Assembly (NCBI GenBank): GCA_002794775.1
Contig: NBAY01000028.1
Coordinates: 434,001-498,000, forward strand
Direction of reading: 5' to 3'
Source of the DNA: Porodaedalea pini
Lineage: Eukaryota > Basidiomycota > Agaricomycetes > Hymenochaetales > Hymenochaetaceae
DNA length: 64,000 nt
The notes beneath the pieces were generated by a model. The model ran no database searches. It was not told where the DNA came from and saw only the letters and a program-made list of their open reading frames with translations. The position numbers were made by a program, and so were the translations under genes. Positions 35,470 through 46,323 of the stretch are shown piece by piece. Positions within the stretch are counted from its first letter, which is position 1. Each line of letters opens with the position of its first letter.

Positions 35470-35888
35470 TGTCATGGACGCTTTTTAAATTATCTTATCT
35501 TATCTTATCCATCCATCACTAATCACGCTTATTCCTGCTTACTCATTATTCATTACGCTCCTTCTCACACTATCCTTACTCGCTGACCGATCCTATGATT
35601 TCATTATTCTATGAAGTTCCACGATGTTCTATCATCTATCCTTATGTAGTAGTTAATTCCCTGGTCCGTGCGCAGCCGCTGAAGGGTATATAAGTAGGTA
35701 GTCCTCCTGTACTTATCCCCTAGTTTCGACCTGGTCAATTCTACCTGGCTACGCCCAGAAGCTATTCCTTATCTCCGCGCTGTGTCAGTTCCCCCTGGCT
35801 CACTGCTCTCTCTCTTGTCTCCCTCCTCCTCTGACTGAGTTCCGCGCGACCCGGCTACCATTTGCGTACCCGTAGTCCGTCGCTGACA
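35470..35888 (+). repeat. Element B 5' LTR (419 bp)
   Basis: It contains TATATAA at 35687-35693. The sequence AGTTTCGACCT at 35722-35732 lies about 30 bp downstream, at the usual distance for a transcription start. The copy at 41978-42396 appears identical along its whole length. Confidence 0.95.
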
Positions 35889-35890
35889 CA

Positions 35891-35901
35891 AGGTCGAAAC
35901 T
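35891..35901 (+). promoter_or_regulatory. Element B self-priming primer-binding site
   Basis: AGGTCGAAACT, two bases after the 5' LTR, is the exact reverse complement of AGTTTCGACCT at 35722-35732, the predicted 5' end of the element RNA. The site does not begin with TGG as a tRNA-primed site would. The arrangement matches the self-priming mechanism established for Tf1 of fission yeast, where the RNA 5' end folds onto the primer site. Confidence 0.75.
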
Positions 35902-36743
35902 TACCCCTACCGCCTTGCGCATTCTCAGTCACCAACGCCACGCTGGCTCTAAACATTCGCATCTCCTACCAACAACAATCTCTCTACCGCGCTACCATCT
36001 ACACCTTCACCTGTACCCCGCAAATCACTCTCACCATTGAACTATTCCTACTATCTATCATCATCACTCTCAACCCTCATCTCATCCAACAACCTCAAAA
36101 CCGACCACTACCTGTCCGTAACCCCGAACTCTAGACCAACATTCTCATCCGACGCGTCCGACGACTTGGACTGCGACCCCGACTACGATCGCTTCGACCC
36201 ACACCTATTCTTAGACCGATCTCACGTGCATCGATCAGGCCGATACGTCGTTAATTCCTTACCTTCATTATTAAACTCACTCGTTTCACAACCCGCCGTC
36301 CTCTTTCTATTCGATCAACTAGCGCTCGTTTGAGAGGGGGTAACGTTGAGTCCGACCCACTCGAGAGTAGCTACCAGGCCTTGGGGGTGATCTTCGGAAA
36401 GGTCCCTTGGCGCCCGTTGGAGTCTTCACAGAGGAAGATCCGGGTTTGATCAGCAAGTGAAAGTCGACCACCACATCAGGAGTTTTGTTACAGCGCTCAA
36501 TCAGATCCGCAGGCGTCCGCACCACCTGTCGGCTGGCAGTGTTGTCTCTGATTTGAGCTGGCTCCACACCCGTACGCTCGACTGCCTGGATCAGCGGCAC
36601 AGCGGTGGAATACACCACCAGAAGACACTGCCGACGCTGTCCTCGCACAACTACCACCCCTGACCGACGATGACCTGGTACGCCTAGACGACGAGCTAGG
36701 AGCCCACCAACCACCCCACCCATCACCAACACCACCGCCTATC
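35902..36743 (+). other. Element B leader (5' untranslated region)
   Basis: About 840 bp between the primer site and the gag ATG. Several short frames occur but none resembles a known protein. A packaging signal would be expected here but cannot be read from sequence alone. Confidence 0.5.
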
Positions 36744-37829
36744 ATGGCAGAACCCCAAGCCCCAGCTGCGCCAGCAGCCGCAACTCCGACGATCTCAAAC
36801 GACATGATGCAGGAGATCATCAACGCGCTACACGGCCTGGGATTACTCGCAACCCCCACGCCAGCAGCCGCAGCCGCACCTGTCCCTCCACCAACAAGCC
36901 GCAGTGGAGGAAGACATATCGCCAAACCCGAGACGTTCAACGGACGAGACTACAAGAAGTTCGAACGTGCCATCACCCTTTACGTTGAAGCTAACGCAGA
37001 GGACTTCATGAACGACAAGGACTACTTCCTTTTCGTGTTGTCGTTCATGACGGAAGGCTCGGCCGCACTCTGGGCACAGAACTTCCTGGAAAGCATCAAG
37101 ATGGACGGCTATCTGATCTTTTCGCTCGTCAGTCGCCAGAAGTTTAACGAACAGCTGGAGAAAGCGTTCGGAGATCCGAACGAACGCATGAACGCCATGC
37201 AAAAATTGGATAGCTGGAAGCATACCCGAGACATCACAGCCGACCAATTCTTCCAGCAGTTCGACATCTATCACCGTGCGGCAGGATACAACGATGACGC
37301 AAAGAATGACGACACCCTCATCCACAAACTGACGAAAGCCTTGGATAGAGAGATCGTATACCGAATCGAAATGAGTGACACGGTCCCAACCACGTACAAA
37401 GGCTGGCAAGAAAAAGCCATTCGATTCGACAACGCTAGACGTCAGATGAAGGCCATCGAACAAATGCGCGCTGCCCCGTCCAGACCTCAGGTGCTCCCAC
37501 CAAAACCTACCCAGACGTTCACACCGAGAATCCCCGAAAGACGCGATGCCACCGGAGTCACATACGGAGGCATGGGGAAGCCGATGGACGTCTCACTCGA
37601 AGAGCTGAGGAAAGCCGGACTCTGCTACTACTGCAAGGAATCTGGACATCTACAGAGGAATTGCCCGATGCAGAAGAAGGTGATAAGGGCTGTGTTGATG
37701 GGGATGGAACCCCGAGAGAGAAAAGTCTGGGCAGACGAGACCGCGACGCTCAAGGAGTCAGACTTTGCGGAGGAAGAAGAGGAGGCGCTCTTTGAGCGGG
37801 AGTTGGATTTTGCGGAACCCCAGCAGTGA
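36744..37829 (+). CDS. Element B Gag
   Basis: The 361-residue frame starts MAEPQAPAAPAAATPTISND. An Ala/Pro-rich head is followed by a retrotransposon capsid domain at about residues 55-240 (HIAKPETFNGRDYKKFERAI, ALWAQNFLESIKMDGY, QKLDSWKHTRDITADQFFQQ). One CCHC zinc knuckle CYYCKESGHLQRNC lies near residue 300, and the end is acidic. Gag packages the RNA in virus-like particles. The stop TGA (37827-37829) is two bases before the pol ATG, so pol is probably made by reinitiation or a frameshift. No lesion is seen. Confidence 0.93.
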   Translation: MAEPQAPAAPAAATPTISNDMMQEIINALHGLGLLATPTPAAAAAPVPPPTSRSGGRHIAKPETFNGRDYKKFERAITLYVEANAEDFMNDKDYFLFVLSFMTEGSAALWAQNFLESIKMDGYLIFSLVSRQKFNEQLEKAFGDPNERMNAMQKLDSWKHTRDITADQFFQQFDIYHRAAGYNDDAKNDDTLIHKLTKALDREIVYRIEMSDTVPTTYKGWQEKAIRFDNARRQMKAIEQMRAAPSRPQVLPPKPTQTFTPRIPERRDATGVTYGGMGKPMDVSLEELRKAGLCYYCKESGHLQRNCPMQKKVIRAVLMGMEPRERKVWADETATLKESDFAEEEEEALFERELDFAEPQQ

Positions 37830-37831
37830 AC

Positions 37832-40800
37832 ATGGCACTGACTGGGATAGGTTCAGTTTCGGTTTTTCAAACGGCCATTTTTGATAATTCTATGGACTCT
37901 GTAGATAATTTAGATAAAATACAAAAAAATGTAAAAAGCAATGTCACTCGCAAAAATATTCCTTCTGTCCCTGTACCAGTAGCTAGTAGTATAGATATGC
38001 CTATATGTAACAACACGTCTGCCTCATCATCTCGTCCTACTCCTGTGTCAAAAAATCATGTAAAACCCTGTTCTGAATCTTTTAATTCTATTTCTTCCTT
38101 GGCCGGAACTGAACCGAAATCCGTGAAAAATGAAAACTCATTGAAACAAGCTGAGAGGAAGTCCTGGAGAGATCGCCCTGTCCCCTTTACGGCCCCATGG
38201 GTAGTACGGCGTCTCAAAGAGGATAAACTCGAAAGTGCTTTAACGACTCTCCGAGTGTGGATGAAACAGCAGAGGCATGCTGAAGCGAATGAAGAGACGG
38301 TGCGTCAAATCATTGCGCTAGAAGAACCAGATGCCGTGGCAGCTGTTAGGGACCTGAGGGGTCCGAAACGGTTCGTAAGAGGGTCTCGGGGGCAACAGCT
38401 CATGGTACCGATTCTCCTTCAAACGACCGACACCGGTAACCAGTTCAAGGTAGACGCCCTACTGGACAGTGGCTGCACTGGCTCATGTATCAACCGATCC
38501 TTCGTCGAAAAGCATCAGATCCGGACAAAAAAGACACCCATCCCAATCCGAGTCTATAATGCTGACGGCACGCTCAACAAGGACGGCTCGATCACAGAGT
38601 TTGTGGAAATGCGCATGACGATTAAAGATCATTCGGAGCGCATCCACTTCGCGGTCACAGATCTAGGGAAAACAGATGTGTTCATCGGACATGAATGGTT
38701 AAAGCTGCACAATCCCAACATCGACTGGCAAAAATCAACGATCAAATTTGATCGATGCCCCGATGTATGCGGCTATATCCGTAGTCTAGAGGACATTGAT
38801 GCAGACCCCGACGAAAACCTTGATTTGGTGGAACTTGAAGACGGCGATCAGCTCTTCCTCTTCGATTGGGACAGGTACATTAAGTCCGATCCAAGAAAAG
38901 CACTGAAGGTCAGACAACAGGTGCTCGAGGAAGTCCCGAACTATGTCAAAGAGTTCGCAGACGTCTTCAGTGAACAGGAATTCGATCAGTTACCAGAGAG
39001 ACGCCCTTGGGATCATGCTATTGAACTCAAGCCGGGATCAAAGCTCTCTGACTGTAAAATCTACCCGCTCAGCCCATCCGAACAGGTGGCACTGGACGAA
39101 TTCCTCACCGAAAACTTGAGAACTGGCCGTATTCATAACTCTCAATCTGAGATGGCATCCCCCTTCTTCTTCATAAAAAAGAAGGATGGCAAGCTTCGCC
39201 CCGTACAGGACTATCGCCGGCTCAACGAGATGACGGTTAAGAACAAATACCCGTTACCTCTAATCCAAGAGCTCATTGACAAAACGAAACAGGCAAAATT
39301 CTTCACGAAGCTTGACATACGTTGGGGTTACAATAACATTCGGATTCGAGAGGGCGACGAGCATAAAGCCGCCTTCAGGACAAACCGCGGTCTATTCGAA
39401 CCAACGGTCATGTTTTTCGGTCTCACAAACTCACCGGCAACCTTCCAAGGATTCATGAACGAGATCTTCCGAGAACTCGTCAATGATGGACACGTCATAG
39501 TCTACATGGACGACATCTTGATCTTCGCACGAACTCGCGAACATCATGACAAACTCGTCCGACAAGTCCTGGAAGTGTTGCGAGCAAACAAGTTGTTCTT
39601 AAAGCCAGAAAAGTGCAGCTTCGCTCAAGAGACCGTGAACTATCTTGGGCATATCCTCGGCAACGGACAGATTCGCATGGATCCAGCCAAAGTGGCGGGT
39701 GTAAAAGATTGGCCAGTGCCTAAGAACAAGAAAGAACTACAGTCTTTCCTTGGGTTCTGCAACTATTACCGCCGCTTCATCCTAGCATTCAGTCACTATG
39801 CGAAGCCCTTGACAGCATTGACCGGAGATGTAGAGTGGAAGTGGGAGGTGGAGCAACAGGAGGCCTTTGAACGTCTGAAACAGAAGCTCTGTGAAGAACC
39901 TGTACTCACAGTGCCTACTGATGACGGTCAATTTCGGGTGGAGGCTGATTCGTCGCATTTCGCTAACGGCGCCATTCTGTCCCAATTCGTTGACGGAAAG
40001 TGGCATCCAATCGCATACCGATCGCAAGCGCTTAGCCAAGCAGAGCGCAATTACGAAATCTATGACAAAGAGATGTTCGCGATCATGTGCGCACTGGATG
40101 ACTGGCGACAATATCTTCTAGGGGCAACGCAAACCTTCGAAATCTGGTCGGATCTCCTCAACCTCCAGTATTTCCGAAAACCCCAGAAGATTAACCACCG
40201 ACAAGCGAGATGGCTACAGGAGTTAGCGGACTACGACTTCAAACTGTTCCATAAACCAGGTGCCCTGATGACTAAGGCTGACCTCCTCTCGAGACGAGCG
40301 GATCATGAGAGGGGGGAGAACGACAATATCGACATTGTTTTGCTCAAGCCGGACTTATTTGTAAACGAAACACTGCTAGAAGCGCTGGATGCAGACTTCG
40401 TTAAACGAATTAAAAGGGTACGAAACAACAGGGACAGAGCAGTTGTGAAGGCGTTAGAGCGGAAGGAACGAAAGTGGGAGGAAGAAGAAGGGTTGTTGAT
40501 GTGGAAGGGCAGGATCTACGTGCCGAAAGACCATAAACTCCGAGAAGACATCATTCGAAACCATCACGACAGCACGCTCGCAGGACACCCAGGACGCTAC
40601 AAGACCCATGAGTTGATCACACGCAACTACTGGTGGCCGGGAATCCAACGAGATGTTTGAATGTATGTCGAGGGATGTGATGCGTGCCAACGTACGAAGG
40701 CACACAGAGCGAAACCGCACAATCCTCTGAACCCAAACGAGATCCCGAAAGGTCCTTGGGAAATCATCACAGCAGACCTGATCGGCGAACTACCCAAGTC

Positions 40801-41965
40801 CAATGGGCATAACGCAATCTGTGTCTTCGTTGACAGGTTCAGTAAACAGGTGCATGCGATCCCTACCTCAGTGAGCATAACGTCGGAAGGAATGGCGAGA
40901 CTCTACCGGGATCATGTCTTCAGGCTACACGGCATACCGCGCAAGTTTATTCATGACAGAGGATCACAGTTCGAGTCCAAATTCATGAACGAACTATACC
41001 GGTTACTGGGCATCGAGGGAAACCCGTCAACGGCATATCACCCACAGACAGATGGTCAGACAGAACGGATAAACCAAGAGATTGAACAGTACCTTCATCT
41101 CTTTGTTAACCACCATCAGTCGGACTGGGCGGAATGGCTTGCGCTAGCGGAATTCGCGTACAACGACAAAGAACAAACGTCGACAGGAGCGTCACCCTTT
41201 TTCGTCAACCATGGGAGACACCCATATAAGGGCACGAATCCTAGACGTGAATCGACCAATGAGTCCGCTAAGCAGTTTGCCGACCGGATGGCCAAGATCA
41301 GGGAGGAAACCGAATCGGCATTAAAGCATGCGGCCGAAACCATGAAGCGCTTCTATGACAGGACGAAGGGAGAATCCATCGAGTATAAACCTGGGGAAAA
41401 GGTCATGCTCGAAGGAACTCACTTAAAGACAGATCGTCCTATGAAGAAGCTGGGAGATAAACGCTATGGGCCTTTCATTGTTGAAAAGAAAATCGGCACG
41501 TCAGCATATAGACTTAAACTTCCACGTACATGGAAAAAAGTCTATCCGGTTTTCAATGAAGTGCTCCTCTCCCCATACCACGAGCCACAGTATACGTCGC
41601 AAAAGCAGGATCTTCCACCCCCGCCTGAAATCATTGACGATGTGCCAGAATATGAGGTCGAAAAGGTTGTCGACTCCAAACTTGTGCGAGGGAAGCTCAA
41701 ATACCTCGTACATTGGAAAGGGTATCCGAACGAAGAACGCACCTGGGAGCCAATTGAGAATTTGACGAACTCTCAAGAGGCCATTGACGAATTTCATAAA
41801 TCAACTCCCAGTGCTCCTCGCGCCCTCAACACCCTAGAGATGTCGCAGCTGAAGTTCCGACCCGTGTTTGAAATGACGGAGCCTGAGAGACAGAAAGGAG
41901 TGGCACAGTGGTGGGCCGGTAAGTTCCAGGGTAGGGAACAAGGGCGATCGGGACACTCGCCTTGA
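37832..41965 (+). pseudogene. Element B Pol (protease, RT, RNase H, integrase, chromodomain) with one in-frame TGA
   Basis: The frame covers 1,378 codons and is broken only by TGA at 40658-40660. Domains in order: a Ser/Asn-rich head; retropepsin (VDALLDSGCTGSCI near residue 210, VFIGHEWLKLHNP downstream); RT with KKDGKLRPVQDYRRLNEM, FTKLDIRWGYNNIRI, LTNSPATFQ and active site YMDDILIF near residue 557; RNase H (EADSSHFANGAILSQ, YEIYDKEMFAIM). The integrase zinc finger has HHDSTLAGHPGRYKTH, then CDACQRTK just after the TGA. Its acidic triad lies in ITADLIGELP, FIHDRGSQF and DGQTERINQE. The C-terminal chromodomain reads LKYLVHWKGYPNEERTWEP. Chromodomains steer integration to heterochromatin. 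The TGA lies where relatives often have Arg or Lys. The final stop overlaps the polypurine tract. Confidence 0.93.
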
Positions 41966-41974
41966 AGGGGAGGG
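41965..41974 (+). other. Element B polypurine tract
   Basis: AAGGGGAGGG lies three bases before the 3' LTR and is the expected primer for plus-strand DNA synthesis. Confidence 0.75.
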
Positions 41975-41977
41975 TCA

Positions 41978-42396
41978 TGTCATGGACGCTTTTTAAATTA
42001 TCTTATCTTATCTTATCCATCCATCACTAATCACGCTTATTCCTGCTTACTCATTATTCATTACGCTCCTTCTCACACTATCCTTACTCGCTGACCGATC
42101 CTATGATTTCATTATTCTATGAAGTTCCACGATGTTCTATCATCTATCCTTATGTAGTAGTTAATTCCCTGGTCCGTGCGCAGCCGCTGAAGGGTATATA
42201 AGTAGGTAGTCCTCCTGTACTTATCCCCTAGTTTCGACCTGGTCAATTCTACCTGGCTACGCCCAGAAGCTATTCCTTATCTCCGCGCTGTGTCAGTTCC
42301 CCCTGGCTCACTGCTCTCTCTCTTGTCTCCCTCCTCCTCTGACTGAGTTCCGCGCGACCCGGCTACCATTTGCGTACCCGTAGTCCGTCGCTGACA
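41978..42396 (+). repeat. Element B 3' LTR (419 bp)
   Basis: It appears identical to the 5' LTR, implying recent insertion. TSD TCACG follows at 42397-42401. Confidence 0.95.
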
Positions 42397-42401
42397 TCAC
42401 G

Positions 42402-42449
42402 TCCCCAAAAGGACCGTTGATCCCAGACACCCCTAAGTCAGGATCTACA
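42402..42449 (+). repeat. Element A 3' LTR, right part (48 bp)
   Basis: It continues the 3' LTR of element A after element B and matches 25643-25690, ending GGATCTACA. LINE sequence resumes directly after it. Confidence 0.92.
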
Positions 42450-42502
42450 ACGCCAGGTCTTCCACCTGTCCTGCCCGCCGAAATTACCAACCCCCATTCT
42501 AA

Positions 42503-45500
42503 ATGACAGTGTCTCTTTCTATCCTCTCTTTGAATGTTCGATGCTCAGAACCTACTACTGACCTACTCTTCAAGTCTCTCTTTCAGTGCGGCACTGCATG
42601 CCCTGATATCATCTGTTTACAAGAAATTTCTACCATTTCTACCATCGTCCCCTCTAAATCATCCCCTAAGGGTGAACGGCAATACACCACCCGCAATGCT
42701 GACCCCTTCATTTGTGTACTTCCCCCTTCATCCCATTCTACCCCTCCCAGTTGCGCAACTTTCATTCACCTGCACATTTCTCATTTATTCAAATCCCACC
42801 CTAACTTATCACGGCCCATATTTCAAGTCACGGTCAGCATCAATTGCAGCTCTTCACTCCCCCCTATTTACATCTGGAATGTTTACAATTCCCCTTCCAC
42901 TCATTCGTTTGAGGACCCTTTCCTGGATCTTCTACCATTTAACACCCATATCCTTCTCAGCAATTTCAATAGACATTCTGCCCTTTGGTCCAACAATCGG
43001 TCATCTCATCTTTTCCCCTCCTCCAAACCTTTCTTGCATTGGATTGATGACTCTTCTTTAATTGTCACCAATCCTCCAAACACACCTACCTTCTTTCACC
43101 CCTGAGGATCTTCTACCTTGGACCTTGTCATTTGTTCGTCGGACATCTCCCCTTCTGTTACCCAATCCCTTTTAATTGGCAACCCTTCATTCGAATTCCA
43201 CTCTGATCATCTCCCTCTTTCGTTTTCCATCCCTATTTCGCTTATGCCCCCTCCCGATACGCATCTGCTTTGCCTTGTTCGCAAGCGTGATCTTCCCTCT
43301 TTAGTCTTGGACTTTCGTGAATCACGCGTCTTTTCTTTCAACGCATCAAACATTCATTCTCCTTCTGACATCAACGCCTTATTATATTCCTTTTATACGG
43401 CATTTTCTTCCTTCACAACCCGCTTTCTACGAAAGCACAAACCCCGGAGCTACTATGGGCCCCACTCTTGGTGGACCGAGCAATGCAGTCGTGACTACCA
43501 GGTGCATCATTCCAATCCATCGCTGGAGAGCCTCTCCCAACTTCACAAAACCCTTGCCACTGCTAAATCTTCTTTTTTCAGTGGCTTGCTCCAAAAATCC
43601 AACCACTCGTCTATTTGAAGGTGACAACATATAGGCACAGCACGTCGCCGTCATCCTATCGGCACCCTTAAGCTCCCCTCTGGCAGCTACACCATCAACG
43701 AGAGTGAGAAAGCAGACCTCTTCCACTCGACATTCTTCCCTGCACTCCCTATGGGTTATTACAACCAACATACACTCCCACCCCTATCCGACATTGAGCC
43801 TGTCTCTGTCGATGAAATACTCCAGGCCCTAAAGGGTACCAATGACTCGACATCCCCTGGCATGAACTGTTTCTCTTACCTTCATCTAAAACTTTTTATT
43901 GAACTCGAGCCTTCGTTCTTTTCTCAATTATTTTCTGCTTGCCTTGTTTTTGGCCATTTTCCCTCTTCATTCAAACACTCTATCGTCACATTCATTCCCA
44001 AACCGAAATGCTCTGTTTTTCACTCCCCCGATCTTTTCGCCCCATTGCCTTGGTGGATACCATGGGCAAACTATTCGAATGCATTCTTTTCAACCGTCTT
44101 CAAGTTATATTTGAGCAACGTTCCCTTATCCCTTCTTCACAACACAGCTGTCAGAAAGCTCTATCTGCGCTGACCGCCTGTTATGAACTTTTGCATTTAA
44201 ATAATTTCAAACCAATTATTTCCTCTCCTTTTACCGACATCCCTGGCCTCGGCCCATTTGAAGTCAAACGCCGTCGTTTGTTGACCTCCATTGTCACAAT
44301 CGACATACAAGGCTTCTTTGACAACATTTCTCATCCATTACTCATTGACCGGTTGACCCGGTCTCATATCCATCCTAACCTTATTAAATGTGTTTCCCAT
44401 TAGATGCGCAATTGTCCTATTTCCTTGCACTTCAACCAATATTCTTCGGACACTTTCATTAAACCCAATAGGGGCGTCCCACAAGGATCCCCCCTTTCCC
44501 CCCTTATTTCTACCTTTGCAGCCACTCCAGCTATCGAAGCTTACTACAAATGCTTTCCCTTTAATTGTCCTCTTCTTGCTTATATGGACGACCACCTTCT
44601 CTCTGCTCGCTCTCTGAGCATGTGGACGAATCTTGTTCATTTGTGCAACCAATATCGCTTCCTTTCTTCACAATTTTCTCAACTGGGCCTTTCCATTGAC
44701 CCAGACTCTATCAAACTTATTCATTTCACCCCGCCGCCTACCAGAACCTCTTCTTACCCAACACAACCAGAAAACCAACCTTCGCTTATTTTATCACCTT
44801 CTCATATTATTCCTCCCCGATCTCATATTACATAGCTCAGGGTTATATTCCATCAACATTTACACCCTGCTTTACACCTTCACTCTCGTGCCAATAAAGC
44901 ACTATCCACTCTCTCTCAACGCTCTTTTTTATTTCACTCTTCTAACGGGTCGTATCTCGAATACGCTCATCTCCTTTATTTTAATCTCATACGCTCTGTC
45001 GCCGTTTACAGTGCTCAACTTTTTCCTAATTCTTCCTCAGTCAGTTCCATTTTATCTCCCGTTCAACACCGTGCTCTTTCTCTCATTCTATCCCACAGTG
45101 TCAATAAAGATGCCACTGGTTCTTTGCTCTCAATCCCTCCCATTGATCTTTTTGTTCAATATCAATCCAAACATTTCATCACATCTTATGTATCTTCTTC
45201 CCGACCTTCTCTTCCTTCTTCAGCGGATATTTGCAATACGCTCCCTGCCAATATCACTATTCCCAACATCAATCTTTACCCTATCATTCCACCTATTCAT
45301 TCTCGCCTGTCTCTTGTACCAAATACTTCCTGTATACACAGCCATCAGACTCGACAATCATTCCTGCATCTTTTTAACCATCCCCCCCCTTTTCAATCTT
45401 TTTTATTCACAGATGGCTCCGTCATTGAACAGGACAATGTCCCCACTGGTGGGCACAGATATTCCATCATGCACAATCACCGTGAACTCATATCTTTTGC

Positions 45501-46323
45501 GTCTACGGTGCACACCCACAGCAACATCCTCTACGAGGAACAACAGTCCCTCATTGCTGGCATTTCGCACTTCACTACATTACTAGCGCACTGCACCCAC
45601 CCTACCCACCTACGCGTCGCCACAGACTCGGCAAACTGTGCGCGCCTCATCTTCTCAGAAGACCCCCTTCACGCGGCCTTTATCACAGCTGTTTGCAGAC
45701 TTTGCGGTATCTTTTTATCCACCCATCACCCTGCATCCACCATCTCCATACAGTGGGTGCCTTCCCATATGGGTCTACCTGGTAATTCGTGCGTGGACCA
45801 GCTCGCATCCCAAGCCTCGCATTCGCAGCACAAAAGTCTTGCGCCCGACACATTACCGAACCTGCATGCGCAATTTTCTGCCAACCTTTTGGCCAAATGG
45901 CGGAACCGTGTCCTTAATCTCTGACATCATCACAGTGTCAGTACCGCACCCTTTATCCTTTACCCAAGATGCCAATTACGGCCTTTTCTGCAACTTAACC
46001 CTGAGAAGCGTGTTCCCCACCACCTCCAGTCAAGGGCGGTTGGGATTCTCCTTAATACACACGATATGCATGATCAGAACCTGCCTAGCCATTGTCCGGA
46101 CCCGTCCTGTACTAAACACGATGTCCATCACATCCTTAATGTTTGTCCATTCTTTTCACATATCCGCCATCAATTCTTTCATAAAACACAGCTCCCTCTT
46201 TTATTTTCAAATTGGTTTGCACTGTCTAACTTCATGCTTCTTATCCAATTTGCATATTTCTCTTTCCGTCGCCCACCCGATGCAATGCCTTACTACTCAG
46301 ATCTCCCACACGACCTTTCATAA
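42503..46323 (+). pseudogene. LINE ORF2: endonuclease, reverse transcriptase, RNase H
   Basis: The ATG at 42503 follows the ORF1 stop directly (TAAATG). The APE-type endonuclease shows ILSLNVR, DIICLQEI and, at its end, HSDHLPLSF. RT shows SIVTIDIQGFFDNISHPLL, NRGVPQGSPLSPLIS and active site YMDDHLLSA. RNase H shows LFTDGSVIEQDN, ATDSAN and IQWVPSHMGLPGN. A terminal Cys/His motif (CPDPSCTKHDVHHILNVC) closes the ORF. Lesions are in-frame stops at 43103-43105, 43616-43618, 43622-43624, 44401-44403, 44833-44835 and 45922-45924, and one frameshift at a C-run near 44030. At least three stops fall where Trp is conserved. The copy cannot encode a full ORF2 but is only mildly decayed. Confidence 0.9.

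Larger units (their letters stand above)
35470..42396 (+). mobile_element. Chromovirus (Ty3/Gypsy) LTR retrotransposon B
   Basis: A 6,927-bp element with 419-bp LTRs (TGTCATGG...CGCTGACA) that I read as identical. It is flanked by the 5-bp target-site duplication TCACG (35465-35469 and 42397-42401). It encodes gag and a protease-RT-RNase H-integrase-chromodomain polyprotein. It is inserted in the 3' LTR of element A and is the youngest of the three nested elements. Confidence 0.95.
24758..42449 (+). mobile_element. Gypsy-type LTR retrotransposon A
   Basis: The LTRs are bounded by TGTAGA...TCTACA. The element is inserted in LINE ORF1 and is 10,760 bp long without the nested element B. It encodes gag-protease, then RT-RNase H-integrase, on the plus strand, and a spliced antisense gene before the 3' LTR. 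The flanks are ACAC on the left and ACGC on the right, a probable 4-bp target-site duplication with one CpG-to-CpA change. The LTR pair differs mainly at CpG sites, so the insertion is not very recent. Three in-frame TGA codons interrupt the ORFs. Confidence 0.9.
22564..46323 (+). mobile_element. Tad-like LINE retrotransposon, split by nested LTR elements
   Basis: This is a non-LTR element with two ORFs in order: gag-like ORF1 with zinc knuckles, then ORF2 with APE-type endonuclease, reverse transcriptase, RNase H and a terminal Cys/His motif. That order matches the Tad1/I-like LINEs common in fungi. The element is interrupted between 24758 and 42449 by Gypsy-type element A, which itself contains element B. 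Coding resumes in register at 42450. Limits given are the coding limits; the untranslated ends and target-site duplication could not be placed. Confidence 0.88.

Noticed and set aside
44633..45586. A 317-codon Leu/Phe/Ser-rich ORF with apparent membrane segments
   Set aside because: It is an alternative frame of LINE ORF2 (RT to RNase H). The other frame carries the catalytic motifs.
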